Assembly: GCF_039697315.1 (NCBI RefSeq)
Contig: NZ_CP155619.1
Location: forward strand, 3,100,001 to 3,164,000
DNA length: 64,000 nucleotides
Direction: 5' to 3'
Source: Pseudomonas abietaniphila
GTDB taxonomy: Bacteria > Pseudomonadota > Gammaproteobacteria > Pseudomonadales > Pseudomonadaceae
Shown here: positions 24,082 through 33,334 of the stretch, piece after piece
Layout of the letters: each line of letters begins with the position of its first letter
Position numbering within the stretch: the first letter of the stretch is position 1
Position numbers and translations under genes: made by a program
The notes under the pieces: generated by a model
The model's input: the letters and a program-made list of their open reading frames with translations, nothing else
Databases searched by the model: none
Told to the model about the DNA's origin: nothing

Positions 24082-25491
24082 ATGAGCAACCCGAACGCAA
24101 CTTCGACCCTCCCTGCCTTTGCCACGTCGCGTAACCCTGCGACCGGTGAACTGATCGCCACTTACCCGTTTCAGACACAGAGCGAAGTCGAGCAACTGCT
24201 GGACGTAAACGCCGCTGCCTTTCGCTTGTGGCGTGCCACACCGATGCGCGAACGTGTCACAGCCTACCGTCGGCTATCCGCTGTCCTGCGCGAGCGTTCG
24301 GACATCATCGCTGGGCTGATCACCGCTGAGATGGGTAAAACGCTCGCTTCTGCACGGGCTGAAGTTGAGAAGTGTGCGGCGACCATCGACTGGATTGCCG
24401 ACAACGGCCCGGCGATCCTGGCCGATGAGCCTGTCAACGTAGACGGTGACGACGAGGTGCACGTTTCCTTCTTGCCGATCGGCACCGTGCTGGCGGTGAT
24501 GCCCTGGAATTTCCCGCTGTGGCAAGTGATTCGCGCGTCGGGGCCGATCATGCTGTCGGGTAACGGCTTCATGCTCAAGCATGCGCCGAACGTCATGGGC
24601 TCGGCCTATGCCCTGCAGGACGCCTATGAGGCCGCAGGCTTTCCCAAAGGTCTGTTCGTCAACCTGATCGCTGATAACGACACCGTCGCTCGCACCATCG
24701 AAGATCCACGCATCGCAGGTGTGACGTTGACGGGCAGCATGCGCGCCGGTTCTGCCGTCGCGGCTACAGCGGGCAAGGCGCTCAAAAAGAGTCTTCTGGA
24801 ACTGGGCGGCTCCGATGCCTTTATCGTGCTGGCCGACGCCAACATCGACCTGGCCGTGAAGGCTGCGGTTGAAGCGCGCTTTCAGAATGCTGGACAGGTC
24901 TGTCTGGCTGCCAAGCGTTTTATTGTCGAGCAGCCGATTGCCGAGGAATTCACCCGCAAGTTTGTCGAGGCGGTGAAGCAGCTGAAAGTTGGTAACCCGC
25001 TGGACAGCGCCAACAATGTCGGGCCAATGGCTCGCGGCGATTTGCGCGATGAGCTCGACGGTCAGGTACAGCGCACCCTTGCCGCTGGCGCAACCTTGCT
25101 GCTCGGCGGCAAGAAGATTGAAGGCCCAGGCAATTTCTACGAGCCAACGGTGCTGGCTAACGTCCAGCCTGGCATGGCCGCATTCGACGAAGAAACGTTC
25201 GGCCCCGTCGCAGCGATAACCGTCGCCAACAATGCCGAGCACGCCATCGTTCTGACCAACACCAGTGATTACGGTTTGGGTGGCAGCCTGTGGACCCAGG
25301 ACATGGATCGCGCACAACGCATTGCGCGTCGGCTGGAAACGGGTGGTGTCTTCATCAATGGCTTCCCTGCAACCAACGCCCGTATTCCGGTGGGTGGCGT
25401 GAAAAAGAGCGGTTACGGTCGCGAGCTCTCGCATTTTGGCTTGCGGGAATTCACCAATGCGCAGGCCGTATGGGCCAAGAGCATTGACTGA
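24082..25491 (+). CDS. NAD(P)-dependent succinate-semialdehyde-type dehydrogenase
   Basis: A 469-residue aldehyde dehydrogenase. The general-base glutamate is E240 in LLELGGSDAF and the catalytic cysteine is C274 in NAGQVCLAAKR. MPWNFPLWQ and the AGKALKKS helix mark the cofactor site. It most resembles the YneI/Sad-like group of succinate-semialdehyde dehydrogenases, but substrate cannot be fixed by sight. I use ATG 24082 (MSNPNATSTLPAFAT) after GAGGTGATACC. It is followed by an OYE gene 39 bases on, probably in one transcript. Confidence 0.87.
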   Translation: MSNPNATSTLPAFATSRNPATGELIATYPFQTQSEVEQLLDVNAAAFRLWRATPMRERVTAYRRLSAVLRERSDIIAGLITAEMGKTLASARAEVEKCAATIDWIADNGPAILADEPVNVDGDDEVHVSFLPIGTVLAVMPWNFPLWQVIRASGPIMLSGNGFMLKHAPNVMGSAYALQDAYEAAGFPKGLFVNLIADNDTVARTIEDPRIAGVTLTGSMRAGSAVAATAGKALKKSLLELGGSDAFIVLADANIDLAVKAAVEARFQNAGQVCLAAKRFIVEQPIAEEFTRKFVEAVKQLKVGNPLDSANNVGPMARGDLRDELDGQVQRTLAAGATLLLGGKKIEGPGNFYEPTVLANVQPGMAAFDEETFGPVAAITVANNAEHAIVLTNTSDYGLGGSLWTQDMDRAQRIARRLETGGVFINGFPATNARIPVGGVKKSGYGRELSHFGLREFTNAQAVWAKSID

Positions 25492-25530
25492 ACACCTCCG
25501 TAACGTGTCTGAATGGCAGAGAGAAAAATC

Positions 25531-26625
25531 ATGAGTGATCGTTTCGCAAGCCCAATCCTGCAGCCCGTCAAACTGGGCGGACTGCAACTGAAGAACCGAA
25601 TTGTGATGGCGCCGATGACCCGCAGCCGCGCGGACGATGCCGGTGTTCAACCTGACTACGTTGCTGAGTATTACGCCCAGCGGGCGAGTACCGGGCTGAT
25701 TGTGACGGAAGCAACCAATATTTCCGCCCAGGCTCGGGGCTATACGCGAACCCCGGGGATCTGGACCGAAGCGCAGATCGCTGCATGGAAGCGCGTGACC
25801 GAGGCAGTGCATCGCCAGGACGGCAAGATCTTCCTGCAACTTTGGCACACCGGACGCATGTCGCACCCCGATATGCACAATGGCGATCTTCCCATTGCGC
25901 CATCGGCGATCAAGCCTCACGGACAGATCCGGGTGCACGAAGGCATGAAAGATTTCGTCACGCCACGGGCACTGGAAACCGCTGAAATCCCGCTGATCGT
26001 CGAGGATTATCGCCGTGCCGCTGAAAACGCCAAAGTGGCCGGCTTTGATGGTGTGGAGGTGCATTCGGCGAACAACTATCTGCTCGAGCAGTTCGTGCGT
26101 GACAGCACCAATGTTCGAACGGATCGGTATGGCGGCTCGCTGGAAAACCGTCTGCGCTTTCCTCTGGAGGTGGTCCAGGCAGTGATCGACGTGTGGGGTG
26201 CCGACCGTGTCGGTATCCGCATCTCTCCGGTGACCACCACGCCCGGCGAAACACCGCTGGACAGCAACACCATGGTCACCTTTGGTGCCTATGTTGCCGC
26301 GCTGTCAGACCTTGGGCTTCTGTACATCCATGAAATAGAGGGCGTTACTCAACTGAGCCGCGAAGAGGTCAATGGCGTCAACTTTGCCGAACTGCGGCAG
26401 CGTTTCAGCGGTGCCTATATTGCTAACAACCAGTACACGCTGGATCTGGCCGAGCAAACGCTGGCGGCGGGCGACGCTGATTTGTTCAGTATTGGTCGTC
26501 CTTTCATCGCCAACCCTGACCTGATCTACCGCCTGGCCAGCGGAGCGCCGCTGGCGGAAGCGCCAAAAGTCTATTGGTACGGCGGCGACGCCACGGGTTA
26601 TTCAGACTGGCCGGCAATGGGCTGA
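25531..26625 (+). CDS. Old Yellow Enzyme family alkene reductase
   Basis: A 364-residue FMN-dependent ene-reductase (NemA/XenB-like) that reduces activated C=C bonds or nitro compounds with NAD(P)H. The N-terminus LGGLQLKNRIVMAPMTRSRADDAGVQPDYVAEYYAQRA is the classic OYE start. The substrate-binding pair is H178/N181 in VHSANNYLLEQF, followed by GGSLENRLRF. It starts at ATG 25531; the upstream in-frame ATG 25513 has no better ribosome-binding site. It probably forms a detoxification pair with the preceding dehydrogenase. Confidence 0.93.
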   Translation: MSDRFASPILQPVKLGGLQLKNRIVMAPMTRSRADDAGVQPDYVAEYYAQRASTGLIVTEATNISAQARGYTRTPGIWTEAQIAAWKRVTEAVHRQDGKIFLQLWHTGRMSHPDMHNGDLPIAPSAIKPHGQIRVHEGMKDFVTPRALETAEIPLIVEDYRRAAENAKVAGFDGVEVHSANNYLLEQFVRDSTNVRTDRYGGSLENRLRFPLEVVQAVIDVWGADRVGIRISPVTTTPGETPLDSNTMVTFGAYVAALSDLGLLYIHEIEGVTQLSREEVNGVNFAELRQRFSGAYIANNQYTLDLAEQTLAAGDADLFSIGRPFIANPDLIYRLASGAPLAEAPKVYWYGGDATGYSDWPAMG

Positions 26626-26660
26626 CGTCGCATCCCCTCGTTAATCCGCGCTCCATCCCA

Positions 26661-26682
26661 AGCCGTCGCCCATGCGACGGCT
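26661..26682 (+). terminator. Possible terminator after the OYE gene
   Basis: An 8-bp stem, AGCCGTCG (26661-26668) and CGACGGCT (26675-26682), followed by ATTTC, 36 bases downstream of the stop. The T-run is short, so efficiency is doubtful. Confidence 0.5.
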
Positions 26683-26826
26683 ATTTCATGCGCCTGCAAA
26701 CCCTTCGCCCGTCGCTCATCGACTCTGAAGAAAAAAACCTCCATGCTGGTGATCTGCGGCAACCTGCTGCCCCAGCCACTATTCGAACAGAGACGTCTTT
26801 CACGCCTGTTGATAACTCCGATCCGA

Positions 26827-27747
26827 TCAAGCGGCATGCATGGCAGTCACGCGTTTGCCTTCCGATTTGCCCGCCTGCTGCACCGCCCAGTTCATGAATT
26901 CCACAATCGCCCATTCCTCGCGCCGTTCCTTGGCGCAGTACACGAAGTAGTCGAATTTCAGCTCTGACGTCGCGTTGGTGACTTGCACCAAGCGTTTGGA
27001 TTGCAGGGCTTCGGAAGCGAAGACGCTGTTGACCAGCGCGATGCCCTGACCGGCGCACGCGGCACTTATCAACAGGGACTCGTCGCCGTAGCTCGAGCCT
27101 TGAATCATTTTGCGATTGCCCATGCCGAAGGCATTCATCCACACCTTCCAATAATTGCGCTCAGTGTCCTGCAGCAGTGGATAAGTCAGGCAATCCTGAG
27201 GGCTTTCGATCGTCCGTTGCTGGGTGAGCAAGTTCGGGCTGCAGACGGGGATCAGGTAAGAGGACCACAAGCGGGTGGCGTGATTATCCGGACTGCTGGC
27301 CATTTCCCGCTGAATGGAGATATCCACATGCCCGTGCTTGAGGTCCGAAAGGCCGTTGCAGATCTGGATCGAGATTTCGATGGTGGGGCAGCGCTCTTTG
27401 AAGTCACTCAGCGCGGGGATCAGCCAGGAGCTTGCGATGGTAGACGTTGTGCCAATGGCCAGCCGGGTTTGCCGAGGTTGTTTAAGCGCTGCACCCGACC
27501 AGGCTTTTTCGATGACGTCGAAGGTGTCGGACAGTTCGTCGAACAGGCTGCGGCCGCTGGCCGTGAGCTGAATGCCCTTGGCGTCGCGCTCGAACAGGCG
27601 CTTGCCGATCTGGTCTTCCAGGCCCTTGATCTGCTGGCTGATGGCGGCCGGGGAAACACACAGATGGTCTGCTGCACGTTTCATACTGCCGACCTTGCAC
27701 ACCTCGACGAAGGTGCGAAGGGCAATCAACGGGATCGCTCTGCTCAT
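26827..27747 (-). CDS. LysR-family transcriptional regulator (GcvA-like)
   Basis: A 306-residue LysR regulator. The winged HTH is at residues about 5-60 (IALRTFVEVCKVGSMKRAADHLCVSPAAISQQIKGLE, core AADHLCVSPAAISQQIKGLE) and the effector domain follows to the end. I use ATG 27747 (MSRAIPLIALRTF); the frame extends to 27765 without a better start. It lies convergent with the OYE gene and upstream of nothing obvious on its own strand, so the target is unknown. Confidence 0.9.
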   Translation of the reverse strand: MSRAIPLIALRTFVEVCKVGSMKRAADHLCVSPAAISQQIKGLEDQIGKRLFERDAKGIQLTASGRSLFDELSDTFDVIEKAWSGAALKQPRQTRLAIGTTSTIASSWLIPALSDFKERCPTIEISIQICNGLSDLKHGHVDISIQREMASSPDNHATRLWSSYLIPVCSPNLLTQQRTIESPQDCLTYPLLQDTERNYWKVWMNAFGMGNRKMIQGSSYGDESLLISAACAGQGIALVNSVFASEALQSKRLVQVTNATSELKFDYFVYCAKERREEWAIVEFMNWAVQQAGKSEGKRVTAMHAA

Positions 27748-27937
27748 TGCGCATACTCCGCCCACATGTCACTGCCAGTCAGCCAAAGGGTCAATGCGTC
27801 TGATCGTGTAGCCATCTCGGTACGTCCTAAAACGGTTCTTGTCCCATGGCCGAGAAGAAAAAGCGGGCACGGCCGGGCCCCGTCTGGTTAGCGCCACCAG
27901 ACAACTGCGTTTTGGGTTCATCTGTGGATAAGTGAAA

Positions 27938-28861
27938 TCAGGTGGCGGCAGGCGAGTCCTGCGTTGATTGCACCGGCTTGGGCTTGCTCTTGCTGAGCAC
28001 GAACCACACGGCCAGACAGATCAGGCCGCCGCCGTAGAGGTGGCCGGCGGACAGGTGTTCATCAAGGAACATCACGCCCCACAGCACGCCGAACGGTGGA
28101 ATCAGGAAGGTCACGGTGAGGGAGCGGACCGGGCCGATGTCGGCGATCAAGCGGAAGTAAAGGATGTAGGCACACGCGGTGCAGATGAAACCAACGGCCG
28201 CCAGCGATAGCCAGACGGTGGAGTCACCCCAACTGGCGGGCGGATTAACGGTGGTCGAAATCGCGAAGAACGGCGCTAGGAACAGAGTGGCACCGACCTG
28301 ACTGCCGAATGCGACCAGTTTGGCATCCAGGCCGCCTTTGTCGGCGATCCATTGACGTGTCAGGAAACCTGCTGCGCCATAGCAACTGGTGGCGACGAGG
28401 CAAGCCAGCGCGCCCATCACCACGGTGGTGGTAAAGGTCATCGGACCGGTCGTGGTCAGCAACGTGATCCCCAACAGGCCAATGAAAACACCCGCTGCTT
28501 TCTTGGGCGTCAGAGTGTCGTTGAAGAACATCGAGCCAATCAACACGCCCATCAGTGGCGTTGTGGCGTTGAGAATGGCGGAGTAACCCGCTGGCAACAA
28601 CATGGCCGCCATGCTGTACATCAGGAACGGAATACCGGAATTGATAACGCCCAGTACCATCGTGGCTTTGAGTTTGCCCTGAAAGTCATGCTGCGTCTTG
28701 AGGATGGCGAGGATCACCAGTAAGCCGATCGCGCCGAGCAGCACACGAAAGAATGCCGTGGGTAATGCGCCCAGTACGGGAGCCGCTACACGCATGAACA
28801 GAAAGCTTGCTCCCCAGATCGCGGCGAGGAGCAGTAGCCGAACATAATCCGATGGCCTCAT
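27938..28861 (-). CDS. EamA/DMT-family transporter
   Basis: A 307-residue inner-membrane protein with about ten hydrophobic segments in two EamA repeats (the first starts LLLLAAIWGASFLFMRV; the second begins near ALACLVATSCYGAAGFL). Families of this kind export amino acids or other metabolites. It is divergent from the LysR gene at 29019, with a 157-base shared upstream region, and lies 1.4 kb from the hydrazine-type operon, so it is a candidate exporter for that pathway. That link is inference. An exact DnaA box (27923-27931) sits just beyond its stop. Confidence 0.9.
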   Translation of the reverse strand: MRPSDYVRLLLLAAIWGASFLFMRVAAPVLGALPTAFFRVLLGAIGLLVILAILKTQHDFQGKLKATMVLGVINSGIPFLMYSMAAMLLPAGYSAILNATTPLMGVLIGSMFFNDTLTPKKAAGVFIGLLGITLLTTTGPMTFTTTVVMGALACLVATSCYGAAGFLTRQWIADKGGLDAKLVAFGSQVGATLFLAPFFAISTTVNPPASWGDSTVWLSLAAVGFICTACAYILYFRLIADIGPVRSLTVTFLIPPFGVLWGVMFLDEHLSAGHLYGGGLICLAVWFVLSKSKPKPVQSTQDSPAAT

Positions 28862-29018
28862 GAGACGTTCTTCCTGAATCTACTGCATTCAACAAAACGA
28901 CCCGGAAGGTGTAGATTGACGCTCGCCGAGTCAGGGTGTGATGATTTGAGCAGTGTCTGAAGGCGTGCTCAAGCGAGCTTTTCTTAAGCACATTAGATTT
29001 TCTTAACTGAGGACCGGC

Positions 29019-29927
29019 ATGAAATTCCCGCCCCTGCACGCGTTGTTGTGTTTTGAAGCGACGGGGCGTCACGCCAGCATGAAAAGCGCGGCGGGCGAGC
29101 TTTTCGTCACTCCAGCAGCCATCAGCCAACAGATTGCCAAGCTTGAAAAGGCGGTCGGCGTCACGTTGTTCATCCGTAACACCAAGCGCCTGGAGCTGAC
29201 CCCGGAAGGCAAGATTTACCTGCGCGCCATTCGCCCGGCACTCGGACAGATATCCGACGCGACCCAGCGTCTGATGAGCGATAACGGCCCCAATACCATC
29301 ACGGTCAGCTGCACCAGCGGCTTTGCGATGCAGTGGCTGCTGCCGCGCTTGCCTGATTTCCAGGCCATCTGTCCCGGTATCGAAGTGCTGATCAGCACCA
29401 CCAACCGGCTGGTTGACCTACTCGGTGACGGCGTGGACTTTGCCGTGCGTCACGGCCTGGGTCGGTACCCAGGGCTTGAGGTTGAGATGCTGATCAATGA
29501 CCGTCTACAGCCGGTGTGCAGCCCAAGTCTGTTGCCGGATTCGCGTTTTCTGTCGTCCCCCATCGATCTCAAGAACTACAACCTGCTCCACGATGAGCAC
29601 CGCGAAGACTGGGCCTTGTGGCTCAGGGCGGTGGGGATCGAGGATGCCGAAGCCGCGGTGCACAAAGGGTCGGTTTTTGTGGATTCCAACGGCGTGATCG
29701 AAGCGGCCCTGGCGGGCATGGGGATTGCGCTGGTGCGTCGCTCGTTGATCCGCGAGGAACTGGCCTCAGGCCGTCTGGTGGTTCCCTTTCGCGCGACCAT
29801 CGACACGCCGATCGCGTACTACCTGGTGTATGACGAGACCGCCATCCTGCCTAAGTCCAGCCGGCAATTCAGGGACTGGCTGGTCTCACAGGCCGTCGCC
29901 AGCCAGCGCGAATTCACGACGCGCTGA
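29019..29927 (+). CDS. LysR-family transcriptional regulator (GcvA-like)
   Basis: A 302-residue LysR regulator with an HTH at about residues 5-62 (LHALLCFEATGRHASMKSAAGELFVTPAAISQQIAKLE; core FVTPAAISQQIAKLE) and a substrate-binding effector domain. It is divergent from the EamA transporter and 315 bases upstream of the eight-gene hydrazine-type operon on the same strand, placing it to control either or both. A 17-bp palindrome at 30092-30108 in front of the operon is a candidate binding site. Confidence 0.92.
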   Translation: MKFPPLHALLCFEATGRHASMKSAAGELFVTPAAISQQIAKLEKAVGVTLFIRNTKRLELTPEGKIYLRAIRPALGQISDATQRLMSDNGPNTITVSCTSGFAMQWLLPRLPDFQAICPGIEVLISTTNRLVDLLGDGVDFAVRHGLGRYPGLEVEMLINDRLQPVCSPSLLPDSRFLSSPIDLKNYNLLHDEHREDWALWLRAVGIEDAEAAVHKGSVFVDSNGVIEAALAGMGIALVRRSLIREELASGRLVVPFRATIDTPIAYYLVYDETAILPKSSRQFRDWLVSQAVASQREFTTR

Positions 29928-30242
29928 TTACCTGCCTCTCAGAGCGCACCACGCTTACGGGCATCATGCTGTCTGCTTTTTTATTCGTTTTTTTGGGGCA
30001 GTTAAGCCCTGCTTCAGTGTCGATCGATGGATCAAGACCCACCCAAAACACACCTAATCCATTGATAAGTCAGATGATTAAGCAATGTTGAGTTAAGTCA
30101 AACTTAACCGGTAATTGCGTATTTCTTGTTTGCTCCCTCCTGCGATTTTCTTCAGCTTATCCCTCAACTCAACGGCGTTGTGCTGCACGGGCGTACGCCG
30201 ATAAACAACGAGCAGAAATGCTCCGGGTTGAAGGAGAACTTC
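29928..30242 (+). promoter_or_regulatory. Upstream region of the hydrazine-type operon
   Basis: This 315-base gap contains no credible gene. It holds T-rich stretches near 29976-29995, the palindrome GTTAAGTCAAACTTAAC at 30092-30108 (7-bp arms, 3-base centre, LysR-site-like), and a good ribosome-binding site AAGGAG at 30231-30236, six bases before the cupin ATG. An open frame beginning at 30126 runs into the cupin gene but its first 39 codons look unlike coding sequence. The operon promoter is probably between 30060 and 30200; I could not fix -35/-10 boxes. Confidence 0.6.
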
Positions 30243-30686
30243 ATGACTGACTTTCAAATTTTTCGCCCCATGGCCTGGGACAAACTGGTTCATGAATATG
30301 ATCTGGACGGTTCCCGATTGCTGCCGTGGGACGGTTATCCGACGCCCATCGGCGGCGGCTGGTGCGTCGTGCGCCCGCACACTAAATCGTTGTCGCATAC
30401 CCAGATCGATCAAGAGTTCTTTATCGGGATAAAAGGGACAGCCAAGTTGGTGGTCGGCGATCAGACGTACCCGTTCACCATGGGCGATATCGCCGCCATC
30501 CCCAAACACACCGATCACTACGTGTTGAATGACACGGACGAAGACTTCCACTTTTATGTGGTCTGGTGGGATCGCGATTCAGCCAACCGCTTCCTCGATG
30601 AAGACGCTCAGCAAGCCGTGGCTTCAAACGCATTTGCGCTGCAAAAGGCGACGGTACACGACGTGTCCGAACAGAGGGCTTCGTGA
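30243..30686 (+). CDS. Cupin-domain protein, putative hydrazine synthetase cupin subunit
   Basis: A 147-residue single-domain cupin. Candidate metal ligands are H52, Q54 and E58 in the first motif (SHTQIDQEFF) and H92 in the second (PKHTDHYVLN); the usual second histidine of HxH is a glutamine. The start at ATG 30243 is set by AAGGAG. The stop overlaps the next ATG (TGATG), so translation is coupled to the MetRS-like gene. In known hydrazine synthetases such as Spb40 a cupin and a MetRS-like domain are fused, and the cupin part rearranges an ester of N-hydroxylysine and an amino acid to form the N-N bond. I infer the same role here as a separate subunit. Confidence 0.8.
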   Translation: MTDFQIFRPMAWDKLVHEYDLDGSRLLPWDGYPTPIGGGWCVVRPHTKSLSHTQIDQEFFIGIKGTAKLVVGDQTYPFTMGDIAAIPKHTDHYVLNDTDEDFHFYVVWWDRDSANRFLDEDAQQAVASNAFALQKATVHDVSEQRAS

Positions 30687-32194
30687 TGGGCAAGTTACTG
30701 GTCACCATCACGCCGCCCACACCTAACGGCGACCTGCACATCGGTCACATGGCCGGTCCTTTCCTGGCCGCCGATATCTTCACGCGCGCGCAACGTCAGC
30801 GGGGTCATGACTGCACGCTGGTGTCCTACTCGGACGACTATCAATCGTACATGCTGCGCCGAGGCATCGAACTGGACCGCGCGCCGCAGGAGCTGGCGCT
30901 GGAGAACACCGACAAGATCAACGACACCCTGAAAAAAATGGGGATCGAGGTCGATTTCTGGATGCGTCCGTACCGCAACAATTACTTCAAGAAAGCTGTG
31001 GAGGAAATGTACGAGTACGCGGTGAAGGCGGGTGCCATTTACAAGAAAGTCAGCCAGGAACCTTACTGCGAGCACTGTGACAAATGGGGCTACGAGGCGT
31101 TCGGTCGTGGTAACTGCGACTACTGCGGCTCGGACTCCGATGCGAGCCAGTGCGAAGAATGCGCGCACACGCCCAATGCCCCGAAGATGAGCAACTTCCA
31201 CTGCAAACTCTGCGCCTCGCAAATGATCTGGCGGCCAGTGGAGCGCGAGTTTCTGGCGCTGTCCAACTTCCGTAATCACCTCAAGAGCAGCTTTGAGCAC
31301 GCGCCGCTGCGCCCGTTCATTCGTCGCTTTCTGAACGAAGAGTTCGAGCTGGGTCCGCTGGACTGGGCGATCACCCGTCCTCACGACGGCGGTCTGGACC
31401 TTAAACCCGATGGCAGTCGGCGTATCCACACATGGGTGATGGGGTTGTCCGGCTACCTGGGGGCCTTCCGCGAATACCTCAACGAGCACAAGCACGCGCC
31501 GTGGGAATACGACGAGTACTGCCGCTCTGGCAAGGGCCGGATGGTGCATTTCCTGGGCTATGACTGCGCCTTCAGCCACATGATGGTGTATCCATCGCTG
31601 CTGCAGACCATGCATGGCTACCGCATGCGTCAGACCTTCTACACCAACCAGTTCCTCACCCTGAATGGCAAGAACCTGTCCACCAGCCGCAACTATGCGA
31701 TCTGGGCTCGCGACCTGGTTGACGAAGCCTGCACCGACAGCGCTCGGTTCTACCTGGCATTGATCGCGCCCGAACAGGACACCGATGACTTCGACGTGGA
31801 GAAATTCGCCGCCTGGCGCGAAGAGACCTTCAACGAAGTGCTGGTCAAGTTGGCTGCACAGGCCGAGCGCGAGCGTGTCGACGGCGACAGCCTGAAGGTG
31901 ACATCGGCGGATGCTGCGGCGATCAAGATCCTCGTTGCGCGCTGGTTCGAGGTCACATCGGTGGATCACTTCACCATGAAAGGTCTGGCCGTGTTGCTGT
32001 CCGACGTGATCAACGCGGCCCGTGATCGCCAACTGCTCGGCAAACGGATTTTGCCGTACATGGCGTTGATCGGTGCCATTGGCGCGCCGGTGTTTCCGGA
32101 CCTGGCCCGGCAGATTTTGCGCTACTGCCGTTTCACCGAGAACGAAGTGTTTCAACAGCTGGTGTACGTCAGCGCCGTGGAATACGAGATCTGA
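30686..32194 (+). CDS. Methionyl-tRNA synthetase-like enzyme, putative hydrazine synthetase ligase subunit
   Basis: A 502-residue class I synthetase fold related to MetRS. The HIGH motif is at residues 18-21 (NGDLHIGHMAGP). The inserted zinc knuckle has four CxxC pairs (C128/131, C144/147, C156/159, C173/176). The KMSKS-type loop is altered to KNLSTS at 329-334. It is shorter than housekeeping MetRS (E. coli 677 residues), and its position between a cupin and a flavoenzyme in a biosynthetic operon argues against tRNA charging. By analogy with Spb40-type enzymes it would activate an amino acid and transfer it to an N-hydroxylated amine. It starts on the A of the cupin stop codon. Confidence 0.85.
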   Translation: MGKLLVTITPPTPNGDLHIGHMAGPFLAADIFTRAQRQRGHDCTLVSYSDDYQSYMLRRGIELDRAPQELALENTDKINDTLKKMGIEVDFWMRPYRNNYFKKAVEEMYEYAVKAGAIYKKVSQEPYCEHCDKWGYEAFGRGNCDYCGSDSDASQCEECAHTPNAPKMSNFHCKLCASQMIWRPVEREFLALSNFRNHLKSSFEHAPLRPFIRRFLNEEFELGPLDWAITRPHDGGLDLKPDGSRRIHTWVMGLSGYLGAFREYLNEHKHAPWEYDEYCRSGKGRMVHFLGYDCAFSHMMVYPSLLQTMHGYRMRQTFYTNQFLTLNGKNLSTSRNYAIWARDLVDEACTDSARFYLALIAPEQDTDDFDVEKFAAWREETFNEVLVKLAAQAERERVDGDSLKVTSADAAAIKILVARWFEVTSVDHFTMKGLAVLLSDVINAARDRQLLGKRILPYMALIGAIGAPVFPDLARQILRYCRFTENEVFQQLVYVSAVEYEI

Positions 32195-32209
32195 TCAGGG
32201 AGGCCGCTG

Positions 32210-33334
32210 ATGAAAACCTCATTCGATGTGATCGTGATCGGCGCCGGTGTCATGGGCGCCTCGATTGCTGCGGCGCTGGTCGAGAACGGCCTGGACGTTG
32301 CACTTATGGAGAAGGGCATCGGCGGCGGTCAGGGCGCGACGCGCGATACCGGTGGCATCGTTAGAGGCCTGGAGCTTGACCCTGAACTGCGTCCGCTCAC
32401 CCGTCGCGGGGCGCACCATGGCAGCACCGGCATTGTTCATGCGTTATTCGAACAGGCGCTCAAGCGCACCGGTGTCGCTTACATCGCAAGCTCCGAGGTG
32501 TGTGGCCAGTATCTGGATGCCGTGGGCACTGAAGGCACTCAGAACGTCGAGTTGCACGCGTCCGTGAGTGCGTTGGATAACGGACGTTTTTCAGCGTTCT
32601 GTCCGGACGAATGCCTGCTCATCGAGCGCAATGGCGGCATGGTCGATGCGCGGGTCACGGTGTCCAATCTGTGCCGCTACGTCAGCGAAAAGGCGACGTT
32701 CCTGGATCATCTGGCGGTTGACCGCTGCGTCGAGCTCGATGGGCATGTGCAGGTTCACGCGGGCAAATTGTGCCTGGAGGCCACGTGGATCGTTGATGCC
32801 TGCGGCGCTGACGGGCCGCTGGCGCGGCCTCATGGGGCGGTGCATGCGCGCACCATCCCGTACACCCGCCTGGGCTGCGACCAGGCGCCGAGCATGCCGG
32901 TCATTGCGCATCACCTCAATACCTATCTGCTGCCGCTCGGACGCAGTCTGATGCAAGTCGGCGGTCAACGGCGTCAACGCGCGGCGCATGCGAGTCAGTT
33001 GAACCTGTCGTTGATGGACAACGAGCAGGATGTGATGGAACGCGTGGCCAGGCTGGGTTACGACAAACATCACTGCACGCCCGTCGTGACCCAGATCGCC
33101 TGGGACGCCTACACCGATGATGGACGCCCGTTGATTGGCCGTTCCTCCAGCAAAAGCCATGTCTACCTCGCGACAGGGTTCTGCGGCATCGGCTTCAAGA
33201 TGGCGCCGAGCGTCGCCGAGCTGCTGGCATTCGAGTTGGGTGGGTTGATGTCCGGCACGTCGATGGACGCCGGCCATCGCACCATCATGCAAGCCTTCTG
33301 CCCGTCGCGATTTACCGAGGTCGCCTTGTCATGA
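32210..33334 (+). CDS. FAD-dependent oxidoreductase, DAO/glycine-oxidase family
   Basis: A 374-residue flavoprotein with the N-terminal Rossmann motif GAGVMG at 11-16 and the C-terminal FAD-contact segment ATGFCGIGFKMAPSVAELLA, the DAO fold used by sarcosine, glycine and D-amino-acid oxidases. In characterised hydrazine pathways a DAO-type enzyme oxidatively cleaves the lysine-derived arm of the hydrazine intermediate to release a hydrazino acid; I infer this role. AGGGAGG supplies the ribosome-binding site, and the stop overlaps the next gene as ATGA. Confidence 0.85.
   Translation: MKTSFDVIVIGAGVMGASIAAALVENGLDVALMEKGIGGGQGATRDTGGIVRGLELDPELRPLTRRGAHHGSTGIVHALFEQALKRTGVAYIASSEVCGQYLDAVGTEGTQNVELHASVSALDNGRFSAFCPDECLLIERNGGMVDARVTVSNLCRYVSEKATFLDHLAVDRCVELDGHVQVHAGKLCLEATWIVDACGADGPLARPHGAVHARTIPYTRLGCDQAPSMPVIAHHLNTYLLPLGRSLMQVGGQRRQRAAHASQLNLSLMDNEQDVMERVARLGYDKHHCTPVVTQIAWDAYTDDGRPLIGRSSSKSHVYLATGFCGIGFKMAPSVAELLAFELGGLMSGTSMDAGHRTIMQAFCPSRFTEVALS

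Noticed and set aside
30695..32155. A 486-codon open frame antisense to the MetRS-like gene
   Set aside because: The plus-strand gene has HIGH, CxxC and KMSKS-type motifs and operon overlap; the antisense frame has none.
30686..32194. A second housekeeping or resistance methionyl-tRNA synthetase
   Set aside because: The protein is short, has an altered KMSKS loop, and is translationally coupled to a cupin in a biosynthetic operon; tRNA charging is not the likely role, though it cannot be excluded by eye.
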